DNA of 15,096 nucleotides from UBA1049 sp964525815 (GTDB taxonomy: Bacteria > Bacillota > Clostridia > Oscillospirales > CAG-382). The notes under the pieces are model-generated. The model saw only the letters and a list, made by a program, of their open reading frames with translations, did no database searches and had not been told where the DNA came from. Every line of letters starts with the position of its first letter. The first letter of the stretch is position 1. The translations under genes and the position numbers were made by a program. Positions 15,010-15,096 of this stretch are shown here, in pieces. The stretch is from positions 1 through 15,096 of the forward strand of contig CAZGJQ010000045.1 in NCBI GenBank assembly GCA_964525815.1, in the 5' to 3' direction.

Positions 15010-15096
15010 TTATTTAATCAGATTATGTAAGCGCATCTGCTCAAACAGCTTTTTGTTATCCTTGTCATCCATCTCACATAAAGGAAGCCTCATTTC
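15010..15096 (-). CDS. dapA: 4-hydroxy-tetrahydrodipicolinate synthase, C-terminal fragment (cut by window edge)
   Basis: Only the last 28 codons and the TAA stop are present; the gene continues beyond position 15096. The translated tail reads EMRLPLCEMDDKD and ends QMRLHNLIK. It matches the conserved DapA ending, in which an R-LP-L block is followed by a charged helix and a final hydrophobic residue pair. Position directly before dapB on the same strand supports the call. DapA condenses pyruvate with aspartate semialdehyde. Because the fragment is so short, the call rests largely on this tail and on context. Confidence 0.82.
   Translation of the reverse strand, partial: EMRLPLCEMDDKDNKKLFEQMRLHNLIK

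Noticed and set aside
1..15096. Mobile elements, CRISPR arrays, phage defence system, tRNA or rRNA genes
   Set aside because: No direct-repeat arrays, transposase or integrase motifs, tRNA-like cloverleaf or rRNA sequence were seen; all coding space is taken by conserved housekeeping genes.

Overview
The window is a tightly packed, single-direction stretch of bacterial chromosome: every recognisable gene reads on the minus strand, so transcription runs from position 15096 toward position 1. GC content is moderate, Shine-Dalgarno sites are purine-rich, and gene pairs are often coupled by ATGA or TGATG overlaps. The gene content (LL-diaminopimelate aminotransferase DapL, an open-ended citrate synthase/aconitase/isocitrate dehydrogenase branch, and a YhaO/YhaN-like nuclease pair) fits an anaerobic Firmicute of class Clostridia, probably a gut lineage. 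That placement is inference from family resemblance.

Region A (about 15096-12162) is a meso-diaminopimelate/lysine operon read in the order dapA (only its 3' end is present), dapB, dapF, dapL. DapA and DapB make tetrahydrodipicolinate, DapL aminates it directly to LL-DAP using glutamate, and DapF epimerises this to meso-DAP for peptidoglycan and lysine. No dapD, dapC/argD or dapE homologue is interleaved.

Region B (12161-7389) is the oxidative half of the TCA cycle as an operon: citrate synthase, aconitase, isocitrate dehydrogenase. It is preceded by a consensus sigma-A promoter (TTGACA, 17-bp spacer with TG extension, TATAAT) flanked by two dyad elements. It ends in a clear intrinsic terminator at 7389-7425. 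Its product is 2-oxoglutarate, the precursor of glutamate, which is the amino donor DapL uses just upstream. No intrinsic terminator was found between dapL and citrate synthase.

Region C (7388-147) is an envelope/genome-maintenance operon: pgeF (peptidoglycan editing factor), an SbcD/YhaO-like exonuclease, an SbcC/YhaN-like coiled-coil ATPase with a central hydrophobic hairpin, recG, and a DusB-type tRNA dihydrouridine synthase. A good promoter precedes pgeF, with a 14-bp perfect palindrome over its -10 box.

The three longest non-coding stretches are 1-146 (AT-rich, small palindromes, no identifiable gene), 7331-7441 (terminator plus promoter) and 11978-12161 (regulatory region). No rRNA, tRNA, CRISPR, insertion sequence, prophage or pseudogene was seen. 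I found no convincing new biological system; the regulatory architecture of regions B and C and the membrane-hairpin ATPase are the most worthwhile leads.
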